A stretch of 64,000 bases of DNA. Source: Trileptium ribeirensis. Its lineage: Eukaryota > Nematoda > Enoplea > Enoplida > Thoracostomopsidae. The DNA lies in NCBI GenBank assembly GCA_030248225.1, contig JASANE010029930.1, positions 1-64,000 of the forward strand, read 5' to 3'. Of the stretch, positions 12,697 through 26,200 are shown in pieces (the stretch's first letter is position 1; each line of letters begins with the position of its first letter). A program made the translations under genes and the position numbers. The notes under the pieces were generated by a model. That model was given only the letters and a program-made list of their open reading frames with translations, was not told where the DNA came from and searched no databases.

Positions 12697-13065
12697 CTGG
12701 CCTGTCAACAGCCCTCCGAAAAGTGGGCGGGGATTCGGGGGGTCCCATGTTCATTCTCGCCGGGAAAATTAAAAGTGTGGGGGATAAATTTTGCTTAAAA
12801 TACTAAATATTTCAATATTTCCATGCATTTTTACTACTGTAAATGTATTTTCAAGTTACAAAAACTATATTTTAGCAGTATAAATAGTGCTAATTAATGT
12901 TTAAAAACAATTTGCAAACAAAAAACATAAATTTTCAGACATAAAAAAATTTTGGAAATAGATGAACATGGGGGTTTTGGCTGAGTGGAGTGGGACGGAC
13001 ATGGGGAAATCTCACGAACATGGGGAGATTTGGAAAGTGGGGGGCCCCCACTGTGGACAGGCCAG
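12697..13065 (-). mobile_element. Small inverted-repeat element with 5-bp duplications, copy 1
   Basis: The ends are CTGGCCTGTCAACAG and its near-complement CTGTGGACAGGCCAG. They are flanked by a 5-bp direct repeat CTGAT at 12692-12696 and 13066-13070. The 369-bp interior has G-rich runs at both ends and an AT-rich middle with no open frame. A second copy in the opposite orientation lies at 31474-31853. A non-autonomous DNA transposon (MITE) is the natural reading; the superfamily is uncertain. Confidence 0.8.
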
Positions 13066-14574
13066 CTGATGATTTTCCGTACATGCGTTCACACAGGGAA
13101 ATATATTTGACACTCGGTCGGACGTGCTAACGTCGGTTCAGGAAAATGTGCAACGGGTTGCCCCTTCGAATACAGCTAAAACCGCTACCCCTCTTAAGTC
13201 TCAAAACCAATATTAAAAAGCCACTCTCGCCTTTTTGCTAAAGCGGTAAAATCGTAAAAATATATATATGTATTTCCAAAAAAATTTGTTCTCCACAGAC
13301 TCACGGTACCTGGCCTCTCCAAATTATGGTGGGGACCCTGGCATTTTCAAGCGCGGCATGGCAAAACCGGTGCCCCCGGTTCGTGTCTCTAGCAGGATTT
13401 TAGCCTCCCATAGTTTATCGCGCCTTACCAAAAATTTTTTCCTTCCCTCGGTAAACAATACAGTTCACAAAAATTTTTACTAAAATCCCGGTCTGAAGCC
13501 AAAAATTTCATAAATTTTGGGCAAATTTGTTGAATACGTTTTAATTGCTATGAGACATGTTTTGTTAGCGTTTACGGCGCGATTTCTGTTATATTTTCTG
13601 TTCAAAACTTTTATATTTGAAGCTGTAGTACGTCATATCACAGTCATTTTGTATGTTCATTCTGCATTCCCAGCCATAGTTTAAGGCTGTTTTTCAAAAA
13701 TAAAAATATTTTTTCGGTGTGGAAAACGAAATATGCCAGTTACAACTCCGAAGTATGGTATTTAGAATGTTTCAACTGTATTATCTAAAACTACGCTGTC
13801 TGTGCTATGCCATGTACTTGAGTTCTTGAGGTTGTTGGTAACCTGCGAAGAGATGGCATTCTACACTTTACAGTGAAGTGCAATCCTTTATAATAAATTG
13901 TAAACTTGTGTGATTGTTTTTGATCTGGCGTCTTGGGAAAGAGCTATAACTTGTCAAAGTTAATTCTTGGGTATCAGCACAAGGTTGGGCGAACAGTTGC
14001 ATTTATTACGCGTCAAATGACAGTATATACAAAAGAGACGATATGCAAATCTACCAACTCAGTGATATTTATATATATATATACACAGGTAAAGAATTTG
14101 GCATTCTTGACAAGTTTGAGTATAGGAACGCTTTCGACCTCACTTGTTCATTAAAAATAGTCTATGCTAAATTTAGTTAGCTAGCAGCTTGGTTTAAATA
14201 TTCTGAATCGAGCCTCGCTCCGATGCGAGGCGTTACCTCCCTCCATTATGGTCAATCGCTGCGCCAAAGGAACGTTACATTTCATATTATGCCTCTTCAA
14301 ATTGTACCATGGAGGGAAAATGGTACGTAATGGAGTTATAGCTTTGTACTGTGGTTTTGTTTTGCACTTAAAAGTGTCGGCTTGCACAAATCGCTAACCA
14401 ATAACAGGACACAATGGATTACACTTTCGTAACAAAGGGTGTGGACTATTCAGGAATTAAATCTGGCCCGGGAATAGATTATTTATTTAGAATTGGTAAT
14501 CTTGAGCTTTGCGGTCTTATGCAAGCATTGCTCTTTCAGAGTGATATAAATTTTATCACAGAAAGTAATTTAAC

Positions 14575-14603
<29 letters not shown>
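13066..14603. other. Unassigned stretch between repeats
   Basis: No gene is supported. The open frames 13268-13483 and 13933-14154 are short, lack domains, and the second ends in codons made by an AT microsatellite. A pure TA run at about 14579-14611 precedes the next element. Confidence 0.45.
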
Positions 14604-14611
<8 letters not shown>

Positions 14612-14614
<3 letters not shown>

Positions 14615-16959
14615 GGAATAACCGGAACCGAAATTTACCGGAACCGTCTATTTAAACCTGATCCTTAACCTGGTCTTCGAAATTTATATATAGTAAAACA
14701 GATGATGGAAGAAATGAAGGTATAGTGGATTTAAAACGCATTAAAAATAACTTTTACATTAAACTTAATATATTGCGACGGTATTATTGCCTTTCTGAAA
14801 CTATAAAGAGACTGAGGAAGCTAACAATGTTTATTTATCGTTCAAATATGTCGTTTTTTGGACATTCAGAGCAAAAAATATCTTCCACTATACACCGCTG
14901 CGTATACTGCGTCAAATCGAATGTGCTTACAAAGCTTGGAGTGTAGAATACACACCTTCGCTGTCTCCAGTCGCCTCCCTTTACTACACAAACGTTTGTT
15001 GCATGTTCTTCTGTAGGAAACTTGAAATTATGGATTTATATGATTCTAAGAGAAAATAATAGATAGAAGGTAATTTTCTGATCATTGGTCAGAGACACTG
15101 TTTAGGCTAACGTTGGACAAACAGTGCCCGTAGGTTAGATGATAGTGATGATACCTTTCTAATCAGACTGCTATAAATGAGACACACTGTGATGCTGCTC
15201 GTACAGTTTCAATAAATACAGTTCATTGCCAAGAAAGCAGTTTCTAGCTGCGTTGCAGATAACGTTAGTTTACTTCAATTTAGACTGATTTACCACGTTT
15301 ACAAGCGCACTGGCGGGTGCTTGACGCAATTTATGTTAGCCAAGCATACCCTAAGTACTCTGTTACCGAGTTGGACCGGTTTAATTCAAACGTATCCCAC
15401 AGACTTCTGGATGTGTAAAATAGCTGCTACAAGCATCAACCTGGCTTTGATTTAACAAACTCCTGCAGGTTATTGTGAAAAATTCCTGCTCAAATTATGT
15501 GCCCTACTTACGTTTCACACGGCAAATTGGTTAGTTAATCTTTTCTTTTGCTTGGCATTATTGGAGCTTGATGATTGTATAATATATATACATATATATC
15601 AGGGAATAACCGGAACCGAAATTTACCGGAACCGGAACCAGCAACCGGAACCGTCCATTTAAACCGGATCCGGAACCGGAACCTGGTCTTCGAAATTTAT
15701 ATATAGTAAAACAGATGAAGGAAAAAATCAAGGTATAGTGGATTTAAAATACATTAAAAATAACTTTTACATTAAACTTAATGTATTACGGTGGTATTAT
15801 TGCCTTTCTGAAACTTTAAAGAGACTGAGGAAGCTAATAATATTTATTTATCGATCAAATATGTCCATTTTTGGACACCCAGAGCAAAAAATGCCTTCCA
15901 CTATACACCATTGCGTATACTGTGTCAAATCGAATATGCTTACAAAGCTTGGAGCGTAGAATACACACTTTCGCTCTGTCTCCAGTCGCCTTCCTTTACT
16001 ACACATACGTTTGTTACATGTTCTTCTGTAAGAAACTTGAAATTATTGGTTTATATGATTCTAAGAGAAAATAGTAGATAGAAGGTAATTTTCTGATCAG
16101 TGGCGAGGGACACTGTTTAGGCTAGTGCCGTTAAGTTTTGGACAAACAGTACCCGTAAGTTACATGATAATGATGATAACTTTCTAATCAGAATGCTATA
16201 AATGAGACACATTGTGTTGCTGCTCGCACAGTTTCAATAAATACAGTTCTTTGCCAAGAAAGCAGTTTCTAGCTGCGTTGGAGATAACGTTAGTTTAATT
16301 CAATTTAGACTGATTTACCAAGTTTACAAGCGCATTGGCTGGTTCTTGAAGCAATTTATGTTAGCCAAGCATACCCTAAGTACTTCTGCGTAAGCCATAC
16401 TCTGTTACCGAGTTGGACCGGTTTAATTGAAACGTACCCACACACTTCTGGATGTGTAAAATAGCTGCTACAAGCATCGACGTGGCTTTGATTTGCTAAC
16501 AAACTCTTGCAGGTTATTATAAAAAATTCCAACTGAAATTATGTGCACTACTTACGTTTCAAACGTCAAATTGCTTGGTTAATCTTTGCTTTTGCTTGGT
16601 TGTATTGGAGCTTGATCATTGTACAATATATATTACATATGTTTGGATCAAAGATGATGCAAAAAACGTGGAAAATTTCAAACAAAATTTTTAAACCGGA
16701 ATTCCGGTTCCGGTATGGTTTTTGCCCTTTGCCGGAACCGCAACCGGAACACGATTTTCGCCGGAACCGGAATTCCGGTTACTCCCTGATATATATATTA
16801 GATATGTTTGGATTACAGGATGAAGCAAAAAACTTGGAAAATTTCAAACAAAATTTTTAAACCGGAATTCCGGTTCCGGTATGGTTTTGCCCTTTGCCGG
16901 AACCGCAACCGGAACACGATTTTCGCCGGAACCGGAGCCGGAATTCCGGTTACTCCCTG
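14612..16959 (+). mobile_element. hAT-like element copy B, split by copy C
   Basis: The 5' part is 14612-15599 and the 3' part is 16789-16959, which resumes the interior sequence and ends in the expected TTACTCCCTG terminus. Copy C lies between them. The outer flanks carry ATATATAT on both sides (14604-14611 and 16960-16967), but the site is a TA run, so the duplication is weaker evidence here. Short frames such as 14725-14946 recur in several copies but carry stops in others and look non-coding. Confidence 0.8.
15600..16788 (+). mobile_element. hAT-like element copy C, nested in copy B
   Basis: This complete 1.19-kb copy runs from CAGGGAATAACCGGAA to CCGGTTACTCCCTG. It is flanked by ATATATAT at 15592-15599 and 16789-16796. 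It interrupts copy B inside that copy's own AT-rich interior, so it moved after B was in place. The CCGGAA hexamers at both ends are intact. Confidence 0.85.
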
Positions 16960-17086
16960 ATATATATATATATATATATGTGTATATTAATTTTATCATT
17001 ATACATATTAACCGATGTAGAAACTCGTTATACCATGGTATGATTATCAGGAGTAAGTATAATTTGTTTCACTACTTTCTTTTTAG

Positions 17087-17275
17087 TGTCCCTTGTCTGC
17101 CGACGACATATTGGACGATCTTGTCAGTGGTTTAGACGCACTAGAGAAGCAGGATTACCAGTTAGATAATATTCAGCCATCTCTGCATCATTCATCACCT
17201 TTGAATAATGAATGTTGTAATCGTAAAGAAAATGATTTGTATACAATAGTCGAACCTCCTGAAGCTGTTGAAGAA
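17087..17275 (+). CDS. CREB3L: CREB3-like exon a (acidic N-terminal region)
   Basis: The acceptor is CTTTCTTTTTAG and the donor is GAA|GTAAGT; the exon has 63 codons in phase 0 at both ends. It contains no ATG, and the in-frame codon before it is TAG, so an upstream coding exon is required. It encodes an acidic, amphipathic DDILDDLV stretch typical of an activation region. Confidence 0.85.
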
Positions 17276-20200
17276 GTAAGTAGGTGACAAATATTTCGCG
17301 GTTTAATTTAACATTATCGTTTCATTGATCAACATGGCACAAACAGGCGTAGTTGGTAAAAGATCGTTATTGGTTGTAAAAGGTATGGTTGATTATTTTA
17401 TGTTTGTAAAAAATGACGTTACTTATCATTTAATGACCATTTTTAGGCAACACTACGTAGTGATTTACCTACGTGGTAATTATGATTTCTCAAAACTGTA
17501 AATGTTTCCGTCGAAAAATTACACATTTATATTAATTCCAAAGACAATGCGACCTTATGATTGTGTTTTCGCAACAATAGTGCCATGATGGTTCCAGCTT
17601 TATTTTTTATTCTTGAAAGCATAGGTATACATCAAACGTAAATTATGGTCCTTCTACAATTCCTGTTCCCCAATATGTGTCAGTTTTATTTGCCAGTGAA
17701 CAGGTGGATACACTATTTTTTATTTCATTGGTAGCAAGTAAATGATTGCACATTTTTTATTTATTTAGCAGAGATCAGGAGTATTGAAATAATGGTATTA
17801 AATTTCATCCTTAGCTTTGTGTCTATTACCCTTTCTATTGTCTATCTAGAAATATGTCCATTGTTTTAGCAATTTGTCTTCTACGTCCCATGTTGTGTCA
17901 TCGTCGATTTTCAAATTTTCAGACTTTGTTAAAATCCGACTTGACTATAATTTGTGAGAATTTTCCTTAAGGTGTATATTTCACATTTATTTAAGTGGGC
18001 ATTCATTAGCTAGGATTATTTTTCAAAAGATTTGCCTGCCACTTTCTCTTCCTGACACGACCAGGTCAAAATTTCGCTGTCAACTTCCAAGTCAAAGCTT
18101 TATTACACCTAAAATGTGATTATAAGGCTAGCTGCTCGCAAACCGTGGAGCATATAATAAGTATTTATTAATCGCAGCAGGAATGGCAAAGCCCAGTAGC
18201 TCAATTTGTAGGGCCAATGTGACTTATTCTTCCACCTCTCCGGGGTCAGTAAATTGAGTAGCGGACCTGCGAAAAGGGCCGCGAGGACGCCACTTGTGGT
18301 TCCCGTTACCACTCGGACCTCGTATGGGCCGGAATGTAGGGGATACGGAGATTAGTACAGTCTTGCTTTTCCAACGGGCATTTTTAATCAGTCTCATTCT
18401 GAGCCGCAAACGATGATATAAAAATAAAACTACCGAATCTATCTGAAGTTTTTAATAACCTGGACCGTCGCATTCCCGCTCGCTTGTAATATTCCAGCCT
18501 AATTAAGTGATTTTACGATAAAAGTGAACTGGGTTCAATATGCTCTAAAAATTTTGCCATTTGGCATGAACCGTTGGTAGCCCGATTTTGCCAGGGTGCA
18601 TTTTGCCAAGAGGAAAACGGTTAAAAATCTTGTCAGAAACAGTGCCAAAACGCTTTTAATGGAGAGGAAAATGGATTTGAAGCAAATTTTGATAAAACTT
18701 GGCTTCAGGACGGAAGTTTGGTACAAATTTTGATCAAATTTTATTTATTGGCACCGATTGGAAGCAAAAAATTGCCAAGAGGTGATGAATCGGGCGAGCC
18801 CAAAATTTTGCCATTGGCACTTGACAATACAAACCCCCTCAATTTGGAAACCCCAGCTGACTATAACTTTACATGTATATATTGCATAGAATGGGTTTTT
18901 ACTGGGAAATTATAATTTAGAAAAGCCCAAAATATTTTTAAATAGCCCAACGTATTTATAAACTATGATTTTTGCAGCCTATAGATTAACGTAACTTTGT
19001 CGTATGTTGCTTTAAATTGTTTTGCCCAAAACAGTATTGAATAGCCCAATTTGTTGCATAATATTTATTGTCAGATTTTACAACGTCCTTCATGGGATAG
19101 GGGCTGTGCGGCGTACTTGGTATTCGGTTTACCAAGGGCAATCCCTGGTTCATGTCGCTCACATAGGTTTGGAGCCGCCTTCCCCATCCCCCTTTACAGC
19201 GCTTGTTATATTTAGTATTAAACTCCCGAAGTGCTAACAATTACTCAAATACATAGAAACTAGACCCTTGATAAGAAGGTGCTTTGTACATTCAAAATCC
19301 ATCTCAACATTTTTATAAAATAGCTTATTCCAGCAGGTGCTGGGTTTGAAGAACATCCTTTTAATATGAGTTAGGAAGACAAAAACTTGTTTCAGAGTTT
19401 TATTCAGCCGCATGTAAAACAAAATATTCTGCGTGACACCAAGTAAAAACTGTGCTTCGTATGCCAGATTGCAACTGCATTGGATTGCAACCGTATAGGA
19501 TATAATAAACGCAACGCTGATTATTTTCACACGGTGCCAGTTTCTCTGTTCTTTCATATATAGCGCAGATAATTTTTAAGGCGATTTGTCATATCTCTAG
19601 ATCGAAGTTATAAAATGTAGTCTAAATAACAGTAAGTTCGATGATTTACCGGAATTCCTTGTCCGAATGGTGTGGTTCATTAAAACTCTTCCAAAACCCG
19701 TGCTCAGCTATTTAGGCGGTATATAGCTTGAATGGTTTTTATACAAAACTAATAAAGCCAAATATTCCGATTAATTTCGGTTATGTTTTTTTGGATGTTT
19801 TTTTATTTATCTTTCCGTCACGGCTAAGATGTTCTCGCAAAAAACTAAACACATTACCTCAGCTAAGATTATCGGTAAAATTATTTGAGGTCTACATTTT
19901 TGGTTCTGTTATGTGGAAGATGGATTCTCCGCCAAAAGTGGGGGTCGGAGTTTGGAGACCTATTTGCCAATATGGAAGGATAACCGAATTAGTTTGGTTG
20001 AGACCGATGGGGGCAAATTTTTTTAGCGTTAGAGTTTGATCCCGACTTAAAGTTTGAAAAGTTAATTTTATATGGACGGAGAGTCAACGAAGACTTCTCA
20101 TTGGTTAGGACTGTGAAATAGCGTCAGGTCACTATGGAGCACAAAAAATCACGTTACTTAATGTAAGTGTACAATCGGTCTAGACACATGAGTCAGATTG

Positions 20201-23200
20201 AGCTTATGTTGTAGAGCCAATGAGCCTCTATAATACAGTAATGATATATAAACTTCTTTTGCTACGACGCTGTTCTATGATGCAGAATTTGGGTAAAACT
20301 TTTTATAAAATGGGCCTATGATACCTAAAATACACGAAAATGGTAACATTTCCGCAACCATTCAAGGTATATAGTTGTTTTTGACCTTGTTTTGTAGATA
20401 AGTTTATTCTCTATGTAACTGAAAATGGTTTGCTGCTATTGTCATTTTTATGCTGCAGTGTTGGGCCAAAACGGCTATTCGGTGGGCCCATGGGACACAA
20501 AAAGCTAAACAATTTTAATATCTGCGCAAGTGCTTCAGCTGTATAAATGTTTTTGGTCTCCTTCTGTAGGGCAATTCATCAGCTATGTATCTGCACATTG
20601 CGAGTTAAATAATATGGTATATGTCATCACAATTACTGAAGCAACATGGCTTATATTTGGTGGCATATTGCTATGCACATCTCTCTAAATTACATATTCA
20701 ACAGCAAGAATTCAGCATCCTTTCGACAAGACAAGCTACTAGTCTAATTATTTTTGAACTCTACACGAAACAAAAGGGGTTCCGGCAGGCTCCCACAAAT
20801 ATGGGTCGCGGATTCGGGTTCGGTTTTAACCGCGTTCCAAAAAATAGGATTGCAAATACACCAAGTCAAAAAGAGCATCTACATATTCGAATGTAGCTTA
20901 AAACGAAATTCTGCGGGGATATTCCCTTTAGCTTTAATAACTCGAAACACAAAATAAAAAATGTCCGTATATAGTTAAGACATAATCAGTTTATTTTAAC
21001 TTGATAAACTTTGTTCATCCTATCTTTATATCAGCAAACGTCGGGCAGTTGTCTATTGCAGTTTTTTGAACAATTCCGCGATCCGCGGTATATTGGGAAG
21101 TTGAACTTGTTTAGCATGATGCGCACAACGGTATAATATACGCCTGGTGACACGGTGCGTAATTCGAAACGTTCAAATTTGAACACGATACCGCAGTATA
21201 AGTTTAGAATATTTCAGTGCACTTGTTTTACATAGATGCACCAACCAGTGCGTTTGGAATGCTGGAGCATCAATATTAAAGTAACGTATGTGCATTGAAA
21301 TGCAATTGCGTATGCATGCAAAACTGTGAAACAGCTAACTTGGGGAAGAAATTATTACTTAATAATATGTAAGTATATATCACATCAAAAAATTTTAGAT
21401 CGAAATTATTGATCCGACTATTGAACATTCCTATTCCACACTGGTGTCACCAATGCAGATAACCACTTCTGAAAGTAGCACGTTTAATACGTTTTCATCA
21501 CGACTTATACAAGATACACAATATAATAAGCACTGCGGTAATAATGATCGGTACCCTGATATCGAAGGTCGTCGCGTTGCAAATGAACGGGATAACTCTT
21601 CGTCAATGTCACCATCAAATAGTGATAGTGGATTTTCCAGCATGAGTGGATTATCTCTTACGGGTAAGCTTCATTAGTTGTTTGTGGGCGTTTGTAAGTT
21701 ATTGAAACGGAGCGACTGGAATTTTTGCTGACGGGGCTAGGGGGAATATCATGAAAAATTTTTTTTGTCTGTTTCGGTCATTCATAACTCATTCAGATGG
21801 ATGTATGGATTTCGGTAAATTTTTTATGTGTTGCGTGCAGGGCATCAAGAATGGTGTATACAAGTTTTCTTGAGGCTGAATACGGTGATTTGGTTATCTA
21901 GAGACCAGCACAAATACTGGATGCATTGTCAGTTGTTTTCTGTGGGTTTACGGTCGAGCATCTCATGCCTTTTCAACGTTTTTATTGGGTTTAAGGTCAA
22001 TGAACCCGATTTTCAGGATATAGTTTTCTTCAGTAGTTTGGCACATGACATCGAAAATAGTCTATATAGAGGTTTATTAGTATTCTGAATACAACTAATC
22101 GGTCGTGGAACTACATTTGTGAGCGGAGCTTGGGCTGTGGCATTACGAATGTAGGTACTCAATTTTATGTTCTTCAAATAACTACATTGCATAGGGCTTT
22201 ATCATTGGTACAAATATTATATTTGAATTCTTCGACCCAAAAAATCTTATAATGGTTTGATCGAAACGATTCTATTTCAATAAATAACACAAATATTGCA
22301 AAATTCTCTATTTTAGCTGCATAAGCTTAACTAATTAGCTAATTACTAATTAACCACTTAACATTTTTAATCCCAAATATCAGGTTCACACTCTGACATG
22401 ATAGGCTTTCGAACAAAAAAGGTTCTTTAAAATCGATTCAGTGGTTCTTGAGATCCATCGGACCGAACGATCGAACGGACGGACATCGACCTTTTTACTC
22501 CCAGACAAAATAAAAACGCTTCGATCGGCTTCGCCGAGCTCCGCTCAATTATTTAGTTATCTAGAGCCCAGTGTTAATATTTCATGTCTCACCATAGGAA
22601 TTAAATTTGTTTAGGGTCAGTGAACCCGATTTCTAGAATATTGTCTGTCTACACGTTTGGTTACGTATTGCGTGCAGGTCGTCAAGAATTGACTATATAT
22701 GTTTTCCGGTTGGCTGGATGCGATGGTTTGGTTATCTAGAGACCAGCACAAATACTAGATTCGTTGTCAGTTGTTTTTGATGGGTTTAGGGTCGAGAAGC
22801 GTTTAGATTTTCAATGGGTTCAGGGTTTAAGAGGTCTTAGGGTATATTTATACATCAAACAACCTATTACATGTGATTAAACAAAATGATAAAAACGAAA
22901 CCACGCTCGCTGTGCTTCACCCTCGCTTGCGAGTTCTAGCATTTTTTAGACTCAGCAATAGAGAGGAATTTAGTATTTATTAAGTATTGAATTCAAGATG
23001 TGTATATGTAGCTGGGTTCAGGATGGAGTGTGTTCACACTTAGATCTATCTTTACCTATTGGTTCGTGAGTTGATGTTATGAAACTAGCTACTGGAGTAG
23101 CACTTCTTTAGCTATGCTAACACCTACCCTGTTTAAACCATTTTGCCACCAGATTGTCGATGTTGAATTTTATGCGTAAGTTTTCGTTTAAGCTTCATTT

Positions 23201-26200
23201 GGACAGCTAGCATTAAACTATACTCATTGTATTGTTGAGCTTTTTTGCTTTTGTGCCAACTATCTAATTCGTTTTTGACAGCTAGATCGTGTCAAGGCCG
23301 GAGCGTCGAAAGTACGTTAATCAGCCGGCAATAAGTATTTAAAAAGATAGTACCCATTTGCTACGTGCATTCTAACATTTCTGTAATTCTAAATAGTATA
23401 ACAACTGTTCGTTCTAGCTTTACTTCGGTTGGATGAATTTGTGATTTGGTAGCAGTAATAATGTTTCACTTCGGCAAGCGTTTCCTACGACCCTTACTTT
23501 ACAAAATTGTGTAAACTAGTCTCTTCCGTATCTGTTTCTGTTTTGAAACAATTCAGCCACATCCAACAAGAGACGGCAACTACTGTAAGATGCGTTCACG
23601 AATCTAGTAAAAAGGCTGCTACAATCGACTCTTTGTATAGATTTTATTGTACTACTCGTTTAGATATATCTAGGTAATATCTGGTCAAGTTAAGTTAAAT
23701 CAAAAATTTTTAGAATTAATTCGACGTTTCTTAAACTTTTGCAGAATTCTAGTAAAAAGGCAGCAATTTCTACTTAATTTTATTTAAGGTGGCGGCCCTG
23801 ATTCTGTCTAGAATTGATTCTAGCATATATTTTTAACATCTAGCCGCGTTATCTGTTTCCATATTGATGTTGAATGTCAGTATTCGTTCGATGTTTGGCA
23901 TACTAGTATTTCAGAAAAACTGAATATACCGATACTGCTATATACAGCGTTTTTTCAAAATGGACCCTGGTCCAGCTTGCGTCCAGACCTTAAACGCTGG
24001 GTCCATAGTTACCAATTTTGGCAAAATGGAAAAAATATTTGGTTGACGTAAAAATATTTGGGTGCAGACCCATTCAAAAACCTTGCCATAGACCGTAACG
24101 ATAAAAAATACAGAATATTAAAAACCTTATTAGGAAATCAGGTAACTTATTTTTTATAAAGATATATATTGGATTAGTTACATATTTGAATTCGGAGATA
24201 GAGGAGCACTAACTTCGGAATCTAAGAATTCTCACTGGACCGCACTATTGTGAAAAAGATGGGCGTCCGTTTATTTTTATCTGTAAACAGGACTTCGTTA
24301 TTTCAACGTGAACCCATATAGACGTGTGAGGGCTCATATGAAAGCTACAATACTATAAATGTGCCTCTTGAAGGTTTCATTACGATTCCGCACACCCAGG
24401 TCCCACCACAGGGTGTCAAAGGAGGACACCCTGGGGTACATGGCTAAAATGGACCATTTTTGGGTGGATTTATTCTCATAACTCGGCAACCCTTGAGCCA
24501 ATTTGAATCATTTCGATATTGAAATAGGTGCTCTAGGAAGCTTTATTTATGGGCACATAAATTGTTTTGGTCGGGTCTCTAATGAGGATGGGAGGCTTTA
24601 GCAAATGGTCATATTTCCAAAAGTTTGGTCAAACTTTGTCGAGGTGTAGCTATGTAAGCACTCAAGCGATTCGAACGAAATTTGGTGTGTGGATAGAGCT
24701 ACTGCGCGGCTACGAGGCTATAGTGTCAGCAGATTTGATGTAGAAACCCTGGGTCAATTGGTATTAAAGGCCAAATTTGGGCCCAACGCCACATATGTCA
24801 TCTGTGACATTACCACTTCTAACGGTATATTAATAGATTTGAATCGAAATAAGATCATATCGGTTTTCGTTGGTGCTAATTTTAAATCGTTACTTTATTT
24901 AAACGTATCTCTTCGCGCAGAGGTAGTTATATCGATGGGTGACACAAGGCGAATTTTGCGAAAGGGACGAGTGTTGTGTGGTATGTAGCAAATTTATTTT
25001 TTCCGTGCTACTGTGCTTTTGTTAGGATTCTTATATATACATAGATTACATACATATGTTGTTCACGATTCGTGAGCAGTTCTGAGGTATAGTTAACCCT
25101 CGTAGGGTGCTTATTAGATATCTGACTATCAGTTTTGCTGCATGTATGCCTTATTGAACAGCAGATTAATAAATATTTTTTGTTGAGTTACATCTTTGTT
25201 TCGTAACAGGAATGTATTTTTAATGAGTTGTTCCACTGTATGTTATCGTTACAGTTTCTCATTTCTCCGAATTCATATACTTGGCATGTTGCCAAGATTC
25301 TAGTATATAGTTTTTGTTCAACAATACGGTTTTAATGCTATTCGCACTGAACAGTTGGTCAATTTCAGGGGCAAATCTAGTCATTCAGGGGTGAAGGCAG
25401 TGCTACGGGGATACTGCAGCGATCTTCTTAAAGTCAAAAAGTAGGTGTTTACAGGGCAGACAGCTTAAGATTGTCTATTCTGCAGCTAACGATGCATAGA
25501 ATAGACAACGATGAAAAGCCCAACTGACCGCTTCTCATCGACTATAACCAAGGGTTCATGTTGAACCCTAGTGTCCCACTCATACTACACTACATTACAT
25601 ATTGTGTGGGATGATGCGGTCCATTTTAGCATCATTAGTCCCACTTTTAGTGTGCGCAAGTTCATCACTTTGTCCTATCACCCAACTTTTATCTCAAATT
25701 CGAACAAAAAATAAAAAAAACGCCAATTTTTTTGTTCGAATTTCGGATTAAACATGGGGCGACAGGACGAAAGTTGGGGGTGGACAAAACAAATTTTGAA
25801 ACGTAGGACAAAAGTGAAACCTGTGTCCTCAGCCCCATCCCCCGCCAGGGAAAGTGGAACAAATGACGCGAATATGGACTGCGTCATCCCACAGCTAATT
25901 GTCGTGTATTGGTAAGCGCAACGAATTCCAACGATATGATTAGTTTGTTATTTTGTATTTATGTGTTTGCTCCTCGCCATTTTAGCGCATTGCAGCGCCC
26001 AGGCCGCTATTTCAAATCGCGAGCAAAAACGAATTGTATCAACGTGCGATTCAGTTTGGTCTTCCGCGTCAAAATCATGTGATATTATGGAGCTTGCGCC
26101 GTCAGATGATCTTAGCAGTTATTCTCCTGATAGTGTGTCAGTAGATATGCGTCTCAGTAACGCTGAAGCGGGAGCAGATTTTGGCACCGGAGATGTTAAC

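Noticed and set aside
13933..14154. Possible first exon of the CREB3-like gene with a CAG|GTAAAG donor in phase 0
   Set aside because: There is no ATG start in frame, the end is encoded by an AT microsatellite, and there is no similarity to CREB3 N-termini.
24689..24988. 99-codon frame in the CREB3-like intron
   Set aside because: It has no family resemblance and no splice pair of matching phase; the neighbouring exons already join in phase without it.
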